Origin: Bolinopsis microptera
Lineage: Eukaryota > Ctenophora > Tentaculata > Lobata > Bolinopsidae
Assembly: GCF_026151205.1 (NCBI RefSeq)
Contig: NC_087074.1
Span: 18,799,240 to 18,863,239, forward strand
DNA: 64,000 bases
Direction of reading: 5' to 3'
Positions within the stretch are counted from its first letter, which is position 1; every line of letters starts with the position of its first letter. The position numbers and the translations under genes were made by a program. The notes under the pieces were generated by a model. That model saw nothing but the letters and a program-made list of their open reading frames with translations. It had not been told where the DNA came from and searched no databases. Of this stretch, positions 45,201 through 55,506 are shown piece after piece.

Positions 45201-45327
45201 CTAAGGGTTGCTGCGCTTGAAATCTGATGATCTGATAGGCAGGTGTTGAGAAAAGTGAATCACGTGGTGCTCCACGTGCTGCTTCTCACGCATCATCTTA
45301 CGTTCGAGCTCTTCCTTAGCCCAGCGC
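45201..45327 (-). CDS. Candidate terminal exon, minus strand
   Basis: Minus-strand acceptor ttttttcattcag| at 45328, then R-W-A-K-E-E-L-E-R-K-M-M-R-E-K and a His-rich stretch, ending at a stop at 45201. The polypyrimidine tract and the charged helical sequence are exon-like. It could be the last exon of a gene that includes 46563-46725, but phases require at least one further exon. Confidence 0.4.
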
Positions 45328-46562
45328 CTGAATGAAAAAAGTGTAAAATCCAGGTAAATTGTTACCGTTAACTGTGCTTTTGGATGCGATAGCGATACAA
45401 TTTATAGCGTATGTAGAATTCAAGGGACAGAATGGTAAGATGTTGACCCTAAATCATCAACTATTTAAAAAGTGCTTGATTAGTGTTATTCTCAACCTCG
45501 TCCGCGTCAATAATCACGAACTAGTGTGCAATGATAAATGAAATGCTTACAGGGGGCTGCATTTGACGATGTCGCTAAAACTACTGTATTAGCACTCCAC
45601 AAGTCAAGGTTACAAAACTCCTCCGCATACAATCACAAGTTATGAAATAAGGCTGGACTTTTAAAATCAGTTTAGTTTATCTCTTTTTGTCTCGTCAAGG
45701 CTTCACATGTTGTCCACCGGCGGGATTTGTGCTGGATAACTTACAGTCTTATGTACCATTTTATGACATAAGGGTAGCTACTAGCTATGGCTCAGCGTAC
45801 ACTCTTTCATGGGATGCCACACGATTTCATCCATTTCTCATGATATATTTCAAAGTGGAATTTTCGTAAATTTTGTTTTGTTTCAACGTATGCTAGAGGT
45901 TCTTTTAGATGGAGTATGTACTTTAAACAAGAATACAGAGTCTGATGAAAACTGTTTCAATAAACATATACATTATACAGTGTATGTGTATACCATACAC
46001 ATAATTTTACTTTTATTCTACAAACGCTATAAAGGATTTGATGATTTGGGAAAACAAATTTCTATTTCTAAAGTTTAAAGTTTCTCGTTGGCAAACTTTG
46101 TCAGGAATAATTACGCTCAAAACGACTTACAAATGCGAAAAATTCCTTAGAAAACAGTAAACACCTGTAAAATGCTGAGTCTACAGTTTGGTAAAATGTT
46201 TGATATTTTAGTAATTGTTTCTTAAAAATTTCAGTTGATTTCCGACTAGTTAGATTATCTGCTTCTCCAAAGGCGATTGTCCAGGTATACACTCTTGTCG
46301 TATAGGATAGTATCAGCGGAGTCTATATCTAACGGTACGTTAGAAGACGATACTAAATTACCAAGGTACCGTATAATCGGTATATCAACTATAATAATAG
46401 TAAAATATAATAGCAGTACGATAGTAATATAATAACACAGCGCTGCAGTTGGCTAGCAAATAGCCTACATTTTAATGAGCACTATAACTTAACTTCGGTA
46501 TTCTATATTCTATAAATTTAGTAAACATTCCAGAAATAGTATAAGACACGTACTAAACAAAC
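45328..46562. other. Interval between candidate minus-strand exons
   Basis: If the flanking candidate exons belong to one gene, this contains introns and at least one missing exon. A minus-strand phrase near 46270-46300 (Y-D-K-S-V-Y-L-D-N-R) is suggestive but has no convincing boundaries. Confidence 0.3.
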
Positions 46563-46725
46563 CTTGGACCCCAGTAATCCAGACCCGGCCAGGTTTGGTA
46601 AACACGTTCTCTGTGATAGTGGGGGTCTTGGTGGGGGATGTGCCGTGCTCTTGGTAGTCTCCGTCAACAACTAGTCTGTTATCTGTATCTACCACTGCTA
46701 ACCTGCTTCCTGAAACAGTCACCAT
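46563..46725 (-). CDS. Candidate first coding exon, minus strand
   Basis: ATG at 46725 (minus strand) opens M-V-T-V-S-G-S-R-L-A-V-V-D-T-D-N and continues through P-T-K-T-P-T-I-T-E-N-V-F to W-I-T-G-V-Q, ending at a donor caag|gtttgt in phase 1. Composition is protein-like, richer in GC than its flanks. Family not recognised. Confidence 0.4.
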
Positions 46726-47100
46726 TAACAAGCGGCAAAAGCGGCCACTACAGTATGTGATCCATGTGAAACACGCCTGGACTCGGATCGGAATAATGAA
46801 CTATTTAAAGCTGTTCTCTGAACAAATATTTCACATTTTCATATCATGTTGGGGCAGCTCGAGCGAAGAGACGGTCTCTGAATACAACCACATGATGTAT
46901 ATATTATACATGATAATAGGTCATTGGTCCTCATCACAAAGTAACGTAGCCAATGACCAGAGAACTGGAGCTCGCGTCTCTCTCCGAGCCATACTATTTA
47001 CAACTGAAGTGCTAACTGCTTTGTGCATGCTGTACCATGTAGATTGTTCAATTATAATTGCCTCATTTGCAACTTTTACATCTTAATAATAATAATAATA
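46726..47100. other. Spacer ending in (AAT)n
   Basis: No gene. A short (AAT)5-6 run at 47085-47100 immediately precedes the GC-richer sequence that I take as the 5' region of the LINE. Confidence 0.4.
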
Positions 47101-48044
47101 AGGCCCCCGCTCAGAACACCAGAGCTAGTGAGTAGTGGGTCCGAGGCTGATACTCGTGGTCAGCACCCCCGGGGTCGGTAACGGCAGCAGTCCATTGGAT
47201 GGCTGCCGGCTAGAGCTACTCACTCCCTGGCATTGCCAGATGTCTTCTTCCTGAGGTTCAGTTATAGCACAAAGTTTAAACTATTAACACTGTTAGTTCC
47301 CCCGTTACTAGTCCAAGTAACGGGCTAGAACTTGATCAAACAGCTGGTGAAACACCTGTAGACCACCAGAACCTCAGGCTCTTATGTCCCTTCTCAACAT
47401 CACTTAATGTTTTCATGAGATTTTGTACTTGCTTAATATTCATGTTTAGGAGGGAAAAAAGAAAAGAAAATTACAAAAAAAGTTAAAAAGAAAAAAAAAA
47501 GAAAAAAAAAAGCACAAAATGGAAAAACCAAGAAAAATATCTGTAACTGAGAAAGCAGTATTTTAAGATAATATATCCCCTGATTTTTATTCCATATCAT
47601 AGCAGCACAGACTGCTGGTACTGAAAGAATATCATTCCTTTGGAAATATTACTATCTATAATGTTACTATACTCGAGTAATTATAACATTGTAATCATTT
47701 TATATTTCATTGTATTGTTTGTTAATTGTCCCCCGGTTAATTCCCTTTCTTGCCTCTCGTTGGTTAAATTCTTGTATCCTTCTGCTCTAGCTCTTGGTTT
47801 GTTGACTAGGTGCAATTGACACCTAGTGGTTTTCTTATCGGGCATGGACTGACCCGCAGAAGTCCCCCAATCTTAAGTTGTGGACTCGTGACAAAAGGAT
47901 GCGTGGCCATGGGTTAAATGGTTACTAACGGGTCTACTACCCAGGAGGTAGCTACCTGGGGAGCTGGGCGACGCGGGGCAACGCTCAGTGCTCTGTTTTC
48001 CCTGCCAACTCTCTAGGGGGTATACTAAGTCCCCCAGTTATGAT

Positions 48045-51000
48045 ATGAATTCTCTCTCAAATTTTTCAAACTCTCCTACTCTCCCTACTAATGGGTCAGA
48101 GCAGGATCAACAACCTAACATCATCCCTCCAGCTCGACGTGAGAGGAAGGCTCGCACGGAGACTTCCACTCGGCACACGTGGAGCAAGGAGGACAACATA
48201 CAGCTCATGACGCTGTATTACCAGAGCCAACCATCCCGCTCTGGTTACAGGAGAAGACTCCGATCACTGTGGGATGATGCCGGACTCTTCACTTGTACGG
48301 AACAAAGATTGGCAGACCAAGCAAGGTCAATCAGAAATAATAATCTCCTTTCAGACATAGAACTACTGGAGATTCGAGGTACTCTTCCACCTAGCGTAGT
48401 GGAAGAGGCTCCAACAACGACAACTCAAGCTTTACCCACAGTCTCCCAAGCAATCAGGACGTTGAGGGATGCAACTATCCCAACTGTCGCCGCCGAAGAA
48501 CTCACCCCCACCACAACGGTACCTGATTTTGACAAGGAGGCAATCATTGAACGGCTAAAAAGGCTCCTAGAAGACCCTTCAGTGATAGAAACCAAGCCCC
48601 TGAGACATGTGAACAGAAAGAAGCTTATGGAGGAAACATCTCTCATCAACTCATGTATAGCAGAGATTCCAACTTCTTCAATCACTGAAATCAACACCCT
48701 ATTGCTTGCAGGGGCACATTTAGTCAGCGAAAGACTTGGTGAAAAACCTGCAAATAAGAATACAGGGAAACGGAATACTCCACTATGGAAAAGAAGAATC
48801 GAAGATAAGATTACCCAGGTTAGGAAAGACATCTCCTACCTTGAGGAGAAGAAGAAAGGTACTACCCTTAAACAAAAAATACTAGAAGGGCTCAACAGAC
48901 GTCACCCTCTGTTGAAGAAAAAGGGTATACCATGCATCATTGAGGAGCTCAAGCAACGTCTTCGCGCAAAAGCAGCTAAGATAAAGAGATTTAATAAAAG
49001 ATGCGAACGATACCACCAGAACAAGTTGTTTGGAAACAACCAGAGGCAGTTCTACAGAAACCTTCAAACAAACCCTGAAGAACAGGATATCTCCCACCCT
49101 GAGGCTGACAAGGATTCTTGTCTGAAGTTCTGGAAGAGCATATGGGAGCAGCCGGTTGAACACAACAGTGATGCTGAATGGTTACCGGATGTCAGAACAG
49201 CACTAGCCTCAGCAGATGAACAGAGACAGTTTGTTATAACTAACACCCTGGTTGCAGATAGAGTGAAGAAAATGACTAATTGGTCCTCTCCTGGTACAGA
49301 CGGACTGCATGCTTATTGGATAAAGCACTTTAAAGAACTCCACAATAGGATTGCAGATCAACTTATGAATTGCCTAACCAACGCTGATATCCCAGACTGG
49401 ATGACATTGGGACGCACGTACCTGCTCATCAAGGACCACTCGAAAGGACCCATCCCAGGCAATTTCAGACCGATTACTTGCTTATCAGCTATGTGGAAAC
49501 TGTTCACTGGTCTAATCTCAGATTCCATTTACCACCATTTAGACCAGCAAAAGCTCCTCCCCCCTGAGCAGAAAGGGTGCAAGAAGAAGAGTAGAGGATG
49601 TAAAGAACAGTTAATGATAGACAAACTCATCCTGAAGAACTGTAAACGAAGGAAGCGGAACCTGAACATGACGTTTATAGACTACAAGAAGGCGTATGAT
49701 AGCGTCCCACACTCCTGGATTCTATCTTGTTTGACCATGTGTGGCATCTCTTCATGCATCATAGACCTGTTTGAAGCCTCCTTCAAACAATCGTATGTTA
49801 ACCTGATGCTTGGTAAAGTTTCCCTTGGGAGAATTAAAATTAATAGAGGTCTATTCCAAGGAGACTCAGTCTCACCTATCCACTTTATCATTAGTCTTAT
49901 ACCCCTGTCCATTCTTTTGAATAAGCATGACATAGGATACTCTCTGGAGAGAGGAGGTCAACCGAAAGTGTCGCATAGGCTATATATGGACGACCTCAAG
50001 TTGTATGCCGAGAGTGAAGACGAAATGCAGACACTGGTTAATACCACAGCAGAGTTCAGCAGTGACATAAAAATGGAATTTGGGCTAGAGAAATGTGCCG
50101 TGGTGAAGGTGAAGAAGGGAGCAAGAGCCGTTTTTGAAGGCATCTCCCTACCCACAGGTGAACAGATCCATGAGTTGGAGGACGACGGCTATAAGTATCT
50201 CGGAATACTAGAAGCTAATGATATACTACACAAAGAGATGAAAGCACTGGTTACAAAAGAGTATATCAGAAGAGTTAAAAAGGTTTTGAAATCCCAGCTT
50301 CATGGCAGGAATAGTATACAAGCGATTAACACCTGGGCTGTACCTGTGATAAGATATGGAGCTGGAATTCTCTCATGGAATGCTGGGGAGACCAAAGCCT
50401 TAGATGTCAAGACCCGGAAACTGATGAGGATACATGGAGCTCACCACCCCCAAGGAGATGTTGATCGGTTATACGTCAGCCGTCAACTGGGTGGCCGTGG
50501 GCTACATAGTATAGAGGAAGTTGTTAAGAGAGAGGAGAATGCACTCACCACTTATGTGGTGAGAAGTAGAGACCCAGAACTGATTGCTCTGAAGGACTAC
50601 TTTGTCAAAGACAAGATACTCTTGGGTGAAGAGATAGAGAAAGATATTGACCGAACACAACGCGAGGAAATCCGCAAGGAGAAATGGACTGCTAAAGTGA
50701 TGCACGGACAGTTCCCAAGGCAGATGATGGGTACAGCAGACCCGTTAACCTCTTGGAACTGGCTCACCCAACAAGATTTGAAGAAGGAGACAGAAGGATT
50801 GTTGATAGCAGCCCAAGACCAAGCACTTAGGACTAATTACGTGAAGCACAGGATTGACAAAACACCTGGCTCTTCTCCCCTCTGCAGACTCTGCAGAAAT
50901 CATTACGAGACAATAGACCACATACTGAATGGGTGCCCAAAACTTTCACAGACAGAATATAAGTGTCGGCATGACAAAGTAGCTGCCGCATTGCACTGGA

Positions 51001-51452
51001 GTCTGTGCAAGGAATACGGCTTCCCACGCAGTAAAAGGTGGTACGAACACCGGGCAGAGAAGGTGCTGGAGAACGGACAAGTCAAGATATTGTGGGACTT
51101 CCATGTCCAGTCGGACCACGTTATCGAACACTGTAGACCGGATCTCCTCCTGGTAGACAAGGTAACCAACGCAGCAACCATCATTGACGTTGCAGTCCCA
51201 GGAGATACCCGGATCTTGGATAGAGAACAAGAAAAGATTCTGAAATATCAAGACCTGAAAAGAGAAATTAAGAAGAACTGGAATTTACGAAAGGTCACAA
51301 TCGTCCCTGTGGTGATAGGCGCATTAGGAACTATCACCATAAACTTTCGTAAACACCTCGACGCAGTCCACTGCAATCTGAGCATCTCTAATCTCCAGAA
51401 GACAGCTCTGCTTGGATCAGCCAGGATTCTCAGGATGGTCTTAGACATATAA
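48045..51452 (+). CDS. LINE polyprotein: Myb-like, RT, CCHC, restriction-like endonuclease
   Basis: Single ORF, 1135 residues from the first ATG (48045). Positions below count from 47988, where the open frame begins with GTG. A Myb-like DNA-binding region lies at about 60-130 (T-W-S-K-E-D...W). RT: W-S-S-P-G-T-D-G-L-H near 432; F-I-D-Y-K-K-A-Y-D-S-V near 562; G-L-F-Q-G-D-S-V-S-P near 621; catalytic Y-M-D-D near 665; K-Y-L-G-I-L near 735. Zinc knuckle C-x2-C-x8-H-x4-C near 965-983, then R-H-D. The endonuclease signature R-P-D-x14-D lies near 1048-1065, followed by V-A-V-P-G-D and K-Y-Q-D-L. This order and the C-terminal PD..D nuclease place it with R2/R4/NeSL-type LINEs rather than those with an APE endonuclease. 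All catalytic residues are present, so the copy may be active or very young. Confidence 0.9.
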   Translation: MNSLSNFSNSPTLPTNGSEQDQQPNIIPPARRERKARTETSTRHTWSKEDNIQLMTLYYQSQPSRSGYRRRLRSLWDDAGLFTCTEQRLADQARSIRNNNLLSDIELLEIRGTLPPSVVEEAPTTTTQALPTVSQAIRTLRDATIPTVAAEELTPTTTVPDFDKEAIIERLKRLLEDPSVIETKPLRHVNRKKLMEETSLINSCIAEIPTSSITEINTLLLAGAHLVSERLGEKPANKNTGKRNTPLWKRRIEDKITQVRKDISYLEEKKKGTTLKQKILEGLNRRHPLLKKKGIPCIIEELKQRLRAKAAKIKRFNKRCERYHQNKLFGNNQRQFYRNLQTNPEEQDISHPEADKDSCLKFWKSIWEQPVEHNSDAEWLPDVRTALASADEQRQFVITNTLVADRVKKMTNWSSPGTDGLHAYWIKHFKELHNRIADQLMNCLTNADIPDWMTLGRTYLLIKDHSKGPIPGNFRPITCLSAMWKLFTGLISDSIYHHLDQQKLLPPEQKGCKKKSRGCKEQLMIDKLILKNCKRRKRNLNMTFIDYKKAYDSVPHSWILSCLTMCGISSCIIDLFEASFKQSYVNLMLGKVSLGRIKINRGLFQGDSVSPIHFIISLIPLSILLNKHDIGYSLERGGQPKVSHRLYMDDLKLYAESEDEMQTLVNTTAEFSSDIKMEFGLEKCAVVKVKKGARAVFEGISLPTGEQIHELEDDGYKYLGILEANDILHKEMKALVTKEYIRRVKKVLKSQLHGRNSIQAINTWAVPVIRYGAGILSWNAGETKALDVKTRKLMRIHGAHHPQGDVDRLYVSRQLGGRGLHSIEEVVKREENALTTYVVRSRDPELIALKDYFVKDKILLGEEIEKDIDRTQREEIRKEKWTAKVMHGQFPRQMMGTADPLTSWNWLTQQDLKKETEGLLIAAQDQALRTNYVKHRIDKTPGSSPLCRLCRNHYETIDHILNGCPKLSQTEYKCRHDKVAAALHWSLCKEYGFPRSKRWYEHRAEKVLENGQVKILWDFHVQSDHVIEHCRPDLLLVDKVTNAATIIDVAVPGDTRILDREQEKILKYQDLKREIKKNWNLRKVTIVPVVIGALGTITINFRKHLDAVHCNLSISNLQKTALLGSARILRMVLDI

Positions 51453-52130
51453 TATATTTGAGTGTATAATACACTGTAAATACTCTTTTTTTTTAGTTTA
51501 ATTTTCACTGGGTACTCTAATAAACACTTTTTACCTGGTCCTCTTATTTTTCTTCCCTTGCTATGCAAGCCCTGTCTCTTGTTTATACAATTTTTAACTC
51601 GTATATTGGGTAGATTGAGTATTTATTATGGATTTTATATTGTTGTTAGCCCTGCTGATTTGTGTATTAGTAATGATTACCTATCTGATGGACTACGGTA
51701 TATACAGTTGATGGTAGTTTTCTCTTATTTTTCCTCTCTTGCTCTGCAAGCCCTGATTCTTGTATAAACATATTGTTTGATATAATATTGTATATTTTTG
51801 TATTGATTGTGGTATTTTGTGTGCCAGATTCAGCAATGGGTTCTTGCTGAATCACTGTATATTACACTCTGTGACTAGTCCCTTTGATCCATCTCTTGCC
51901 CTGCAAGCCCTGTTTCTTGTCTATACAGCATATAATTATCATGTATCACATTGTAGTATGTAATAAACATTTGTAGTAGTGTAGGATTGTTTGAATTTCT
52001 TTTTGCTATGTTTTATAATATTTATTTGTATAATTTGTGAGTGTTTCTCCCGCTTTTCTTCCCTTGCGCAGCAAGCCCTGTCTCTTGTAAAAACAACCTT
52101 GAAAGTTTTGTAGATACATATAGTTTCTAC
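51453..52130 (+). repeat. LINE 3' region: four ~165-bp repeats each with a conserved hairpin
   Basis: CTTGC-nnn-GCAAG hairpins occur at 51557-51569 (loop TAT), 51738-51750 (TCT), 51895-51907 (CCT) and 52063-52075 (GCA). Each is preceded by a CT-rich tract and followed by ccctg(t/a)(c/t)tcttgt. Spacings are 181, 157 and 168 bases. An additional 10-bp-stem hairpin, GATTCAGCAA-tgggttc-TTGCTGAATC, lies at 51827-51853. Stem invariance with free loops suggests an RNA structure bound by the element's own protein or by a host factor; that is inference. Confidence 0.75.
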
Positions 52131-52154
52131 ACCTTTATCCTCTGGTCCCTAGGG

Positions 52155-52370
52155 TCAGCTGATCCCGGGCCAGAGGAAAACTACCGACTGCCAAGGTCTG
52201 ACGCCTAGGCAGTCGAGACCTCTTATTGAGACCCTTTATAATAATAAGTAGGAATTTATACATCAGCTGATCCCGGGCCAGAGGAAAACTACCGACTGCC
52301 AAGGTCTGACGCCTAGGCAGTCGAGACCTCTTATTGAGACCCTTTATAATAATAAGTAGGAATTTATACA
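52155..52370 (-). repeat. Two tandem 108-bp units at the 3' end of the CR1/L2-type LINE
   Basis: 52155-52262 and 52263-52370 are identical by eye (start tcagctgatcccgggccag, end ggaatttataca). They lie at the 3' terminus of the minus-strand LINE. Short 3'-terminal repeats are known in the CR1/L2 group, but they are normally a few bases long. Confidence 0.85.
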
Positions 52371-52507
52371 TCGCTTTATATATAGCCATAAAGAACTCAA
52401 AACCCAAAGATTCAGTTCAAACCATCTAAAGCGACTCATGAGTAACATGTACATAAGAACTTATTTTTATGAAGTATGGATTTTATGAGAGAGGTAATAC
52501 ATGATAC

Positions 52508-55444
52508 TTATACAAATACGTTTTCAAAGAGATGAGTTTTTAGTTTCTTTTTAAATAAGACGATATCAGTTAGTGTTCTCAATTGATAAGGAAGCTGATT
52601 CCAAACAGAGGGTCCGCAGTAGCTGAAACTTCTCTCGGTTTTACTATAGTTTGAAATAGGAGGAACATTTAGGAGGAAATAGTCTTCTTCAGTTCTTAGT
52701 ACACGTACAGGTTGACTCTTGATGTCAATACATTTGGTGATATACTCCGGCGCTATGTTGTTGACGCATTTGAACACGGTTAGAGCAATCTTATACTCTA
52801 TTCGTTGTCGTATTGGAAGAAAATGGGCTTTTTTCAGGAATGGAGTGATACTGTCCAATTTTTTGATAGCTTTCCAACCAAACAAGAATCGAACACAGGA
52901 ATTTTGTACCTTCTGGAGTTTCTTTATGAGAAGATCGGGTAAACCGTATAAGAGTCCATTGCAGTAGTCTAGTTTTGAAAAGATCAGGCAGTGAATGAGC
53001 TGTCTTTTTAGATCATAGTTAAGCTTTGAGCCTATAACTCGAAGGTTCCTCAGATGGATGTTGCAGCAACTGATAATTGAATTTATTTGATCTTCAAATG
53101 TTAGGAATTGATCAAAAAGGACACCTAAACTTTTCACTGTGCGGGATGCATCCACAGGGTCAGCTGCATTGTCAAGTTGTATTGAATCGACTGGACATGA
53201 AGAGTAACTGTTCTTGGTCTGTACTACAAGAGCTTCTGTTTTGTTTTGGTTCAGTTTGAGTTTATTTTGGGTCATCCAGGTTTTAATATCTTCAAAACAA
53301 TTTGTTATTCTCTCTTCGATTGTTGACAGATCTCGAAATAGTGGGTTAAACTCAATGTACAGTTGAGTGTCATCTGCGTACATATGGATGTTAAATCCAT
53401 GTCTCTTTGAGATCTGATTGAGCTCCTTTGTGTAAAGTATAAACAGAATTGGACCTAGAATTGAACCTTGCGGGACTCCAATTCTAAGGAAGCATCTCTT
53501 TGATCTTGATTTATCAATAGTTACTGTGAAGGATCTGTTATTAAGGTATGATGTAAACCATTCGAGAACAGTACCTTCAAAACCAAAGTCCTTTTTTAGT
53601 TTTTTTAGGAGCAAGTGATGATTTACAGTATCAAAAGCAGCACTGAGGTCCAAAAGGAGGAGGATAACCTTGCTTTTCATGTCACTGATACAAAGAAGAT
53701 CATTGTAGATGGTAAGGGTTGCAGTTTCGCAGCTATGATTTGACCTATAACCACTTTGATGCTCAGCATGAAGATTGTGATAGTCAAGATGTTTGGTCAT
53801 CTGTTTCTGGACACTCTTTTCAATGAGTTTCGAGAGGAAAGGTAAGTTACTAATCGGTCTATAGTTGTTGAAGCTATTGATATCTCCTTTATCATCTTTG
53901 ATGGCTGGTCTGACAAGAGCACTCTTTAAGACTGACGGAAATTTTCCAGTGACAAGTGAGTCATTGATAATAAATGACACAATTGGTTTAACTTCATTAA
54001 AACACTGCATTAGAAGTTTTAGAGGGATGGGGTCCTCTTCACATTCTTTTTTGTTAAGGTCAGAAAGAATCTTTTTGAGATCATTGTCGCTTATGGTTTC
54101 AAATTGGCTCCAGGCTTCACCTTGAAATGGTTCTGAGTGGTCAAGTAGAATGTCAGCTGCAGTATCATTGTCAATGGCAGAGTAAATCTTTTCCACTTTA
54201 TCATTGAAAAACTCTTTCATCTCCTCACATAGAGTTTCAGCAGGTTTGTTATTAGGCTTCAAGTTTTTAGATATGTCCCGATCCATTAGCTGATTGACTA
54301 TTTTGTAGGTATCTTTTTTATTGTCCTCACAGCTTTGCAGACGATTTTCATAGTATAGCTGTCTAGTGGTGTTTATAACTGCCTCAGCATGCTTAACAGC
54401 TTTTTTATAGTCCAATATTGAATCTGCAGTTTGTAGTCTCCTGTTGTCACGTTCAGCTTTTCTTCGTTTCCTTCTGGCAGTTTGACATTTTGTGTCCACC
54501 CACTTGCTTTGATCAGGATTAATGCTAAAACAGATAAGGGGAGCATGTTTATCAAGAATTCTGCGAAGTTCTTTGTTATAGAGTTCTGTGGCAGAGTTGC
54601 AGTCAATAAACTTGTTGGGGTCATTTATGTCAGATAGCAACAGATCCTCTTTGAAAAGATTCATGTCTATATCTGATATCTTTCTGCCCACCATATCTTC
54701 TTTGTTGCTTCCTTTGTGGTGAGGAAAGGCAATAGAGAAATTTACGAAGTAGTGATCTGATGTTGTTACTGTTTTAGCTACATTTATATCTTTTATGTTC
54801 AACATATCACACGCATTGCTTCTAGTAAGAACAAGGTCTAAGATTCCACCCCCAATGTGTGTTGAACTGGAAATATGCTGGATGAGGCCATAGTTTGATA
54901 TGAGATGGGTAAAATTTATCGTATCAGGATCAGTGAGGTCTTCGACATGGATATTGAAGTCTCCAGCAATGATCAGTCTACCTGGAAGGTGAGTTAGACT
55001 GTCAAGATATTCATCAAATTCCCGTAAAAAGTCTGTCATTTTGGACATTTTAGCCGTACAAGATCGATAGACACAGCAGAAACGAAGAAGGTCATTGGAA
55101 CTTGACTTCAGCACACACTCAACATGTTCGAAGGATTTATGGGTCTTTGTAGGGCGTTTATTGAAGCTAAGATCTTTCTTAAAGGCAATAGCGACACCAC
55201 CTCCTCTACCAGCTCTAGATTGGTGAACAATATTATAACCTAGGTCTTTAATTTCCGCTATTTTTGACGTATCTCCCTTACGTAGCCAAGTTTCTGTCAG
55301 GAAACAGGCATTAATATTGGAGTCAGACAGTTGCTCAAATACTTGTGCAGTTTTATTACATAGTGACCTCGTGTTAAACAGTCCGACATTTAAGAGATTT
55401 GGTTGGGGAGGCGGGTTATCGTTGTGAAGTACTGTACTACTCAC
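52508..55444 (-). CDS. LINE ORF2: APE-type endonuclease and reverse transcriptase
   Basis: 978 codons. The endonuclease (about 1-235) has F-N-T-R-S-L, F-L-T-E-T-W-L (catalytic Glu), A-G-D-F-N-I-H and T-S-D-H-Y, the hallmark residues of APE-like nucleases. The RT (about 450-750) has R-P-I-S-N-L, L-L-D-L-S-A-A-F-D-T-V, G-V-P-Q-G-S-I-L-G-P and catalytic Y-A-D-D. The C terminus has S-K-L-D-Y-C-N and P-S-V-W-N-Q-L-P, typical of CR1/L2. The listed first codon is GTG. No in-frame ATG precedes the endonuclease, and the frame is closed by TGA about 20 bases upstream, so translation probably depends on reinitiation or another non-standard route after ORF1. Confidence 0.9.
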   Translation of the reverse strand: MSSTVLHNDNPPPQPNLLNVGLFNTRSLCNKTAQVFEQLSDSNINACFLTETWLRKGDTSKIAEIKDLGYNIVHQSRAGRGGGVAIAFKKDLSFNKRPTKTHKSFEHVECVLKSSSNDLLRFCCVYRSCTAKMSKMTDFLREFDEYLDSLTHLPGRLIIAGDFNIHVEDLTDPDTINFTHLISNYGLIQHISSSTHIGGGILDLVLTRSNACDMLNIKDINVAKTVTTSDHYFVNFSIAFPHHKGSNKEDMVGRKISDIDMNLFKEDLLLSDINDPNKFIDCNSATELYNKELRRILDKHAPLICFSINPDQSKWVDTKCQTARRKRRKAERDNRRLQTADSILDYKKAVKHAEAVINTTRQLYYENRLQSCEDNKKDTYKIVNQLMDRDISKNLKPNNKPAETLCEEMKEFFNDKVEKIYSAIDNDTAADILLDHSEPFQGEAWSQFETISDNDLKKILSDLNKKECEEDPIPLKLLMQCFNEVKPIVSFIINDSLVTGKFPSVLKSALVRPAIKDDKGDINSFNNYRPISNLPFLSKLIEKSVQKQMTKHLDYHNLHAEHQSGYRSNHSCETATLTIYNDLLCISDMKSKVILLLLDLSAAFDTVNHHLLLKKLKKDFGFEGTVLEWFTSYLNNRSFTVTIDKSRSKRCFLRIGVPQGSILGPILFILYTKELNQISKRHGFNIHMYADDTQLYIEFNPLFRDLSTIEERITNCFEDIKTWMTQNKLKLNQNKTEALVVQTKNSYSSCPVDSIQLDNAADPVDASRTVKSLGVLFDQFLTFEDQINSIISCCNIHLRNLRVIGSKLNYDLKRQLIHCLIFSKLDYCNGLLYGLPDLLIKKLQKVQNSCVRFLFGWKAIKKLDSITPFLKKAHFLPIRQRIEYKIALTVFKCVNNIAPEYITKCIDIKSQPVRVLRTEEDYFLLNVPPISNYSKTERSFSYCGPSVWNQLPYQLRTLTDIVLFKKKLKTHLFENVFV

Positions 55445-55506
55445 GAAGTACTGTACACGATGTTTTCAACCCACGAGTCCGACATTTAGGTTGAGAAGCG
55501 TAGTCT

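Larger units (their letters stand above)
47101..52130 (+). mobile_element. R2/R4-type non-LTR retrotransposon, apparently full length
   Basis: A ~5-kb element: 5' leader (about 47101-48044), one long ORF (48045-51452) and a structured 3' region to about 52130. Boundaries are estimates, as no target-site duplication was found. The leader has an A-rich block (47455-47515) and a palindrome AGGTAGCTACCT within CCCAGG...CCTGGG just before the ORF. The ORF has no stop or frameshift. Because the enzyme carries a restriction-like endonuclease, insertion may be site-specific; the target is unknown here. Confidence 0.8.

Noticed and set aside
46757-47086. 109-residue ORF
   Set aside because: Starts at a non-ATG codon, no motif; overlaps the flank of a better minus-strand exon candidate.
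47101-52130. Assignment of the first LINE to the APE-endonuclease classes
   Set aside because: It lacks an N-terminal APE nuclease and has a C-terminal CCHC plus R-P-D-x14-D restriction-like endonuclease.
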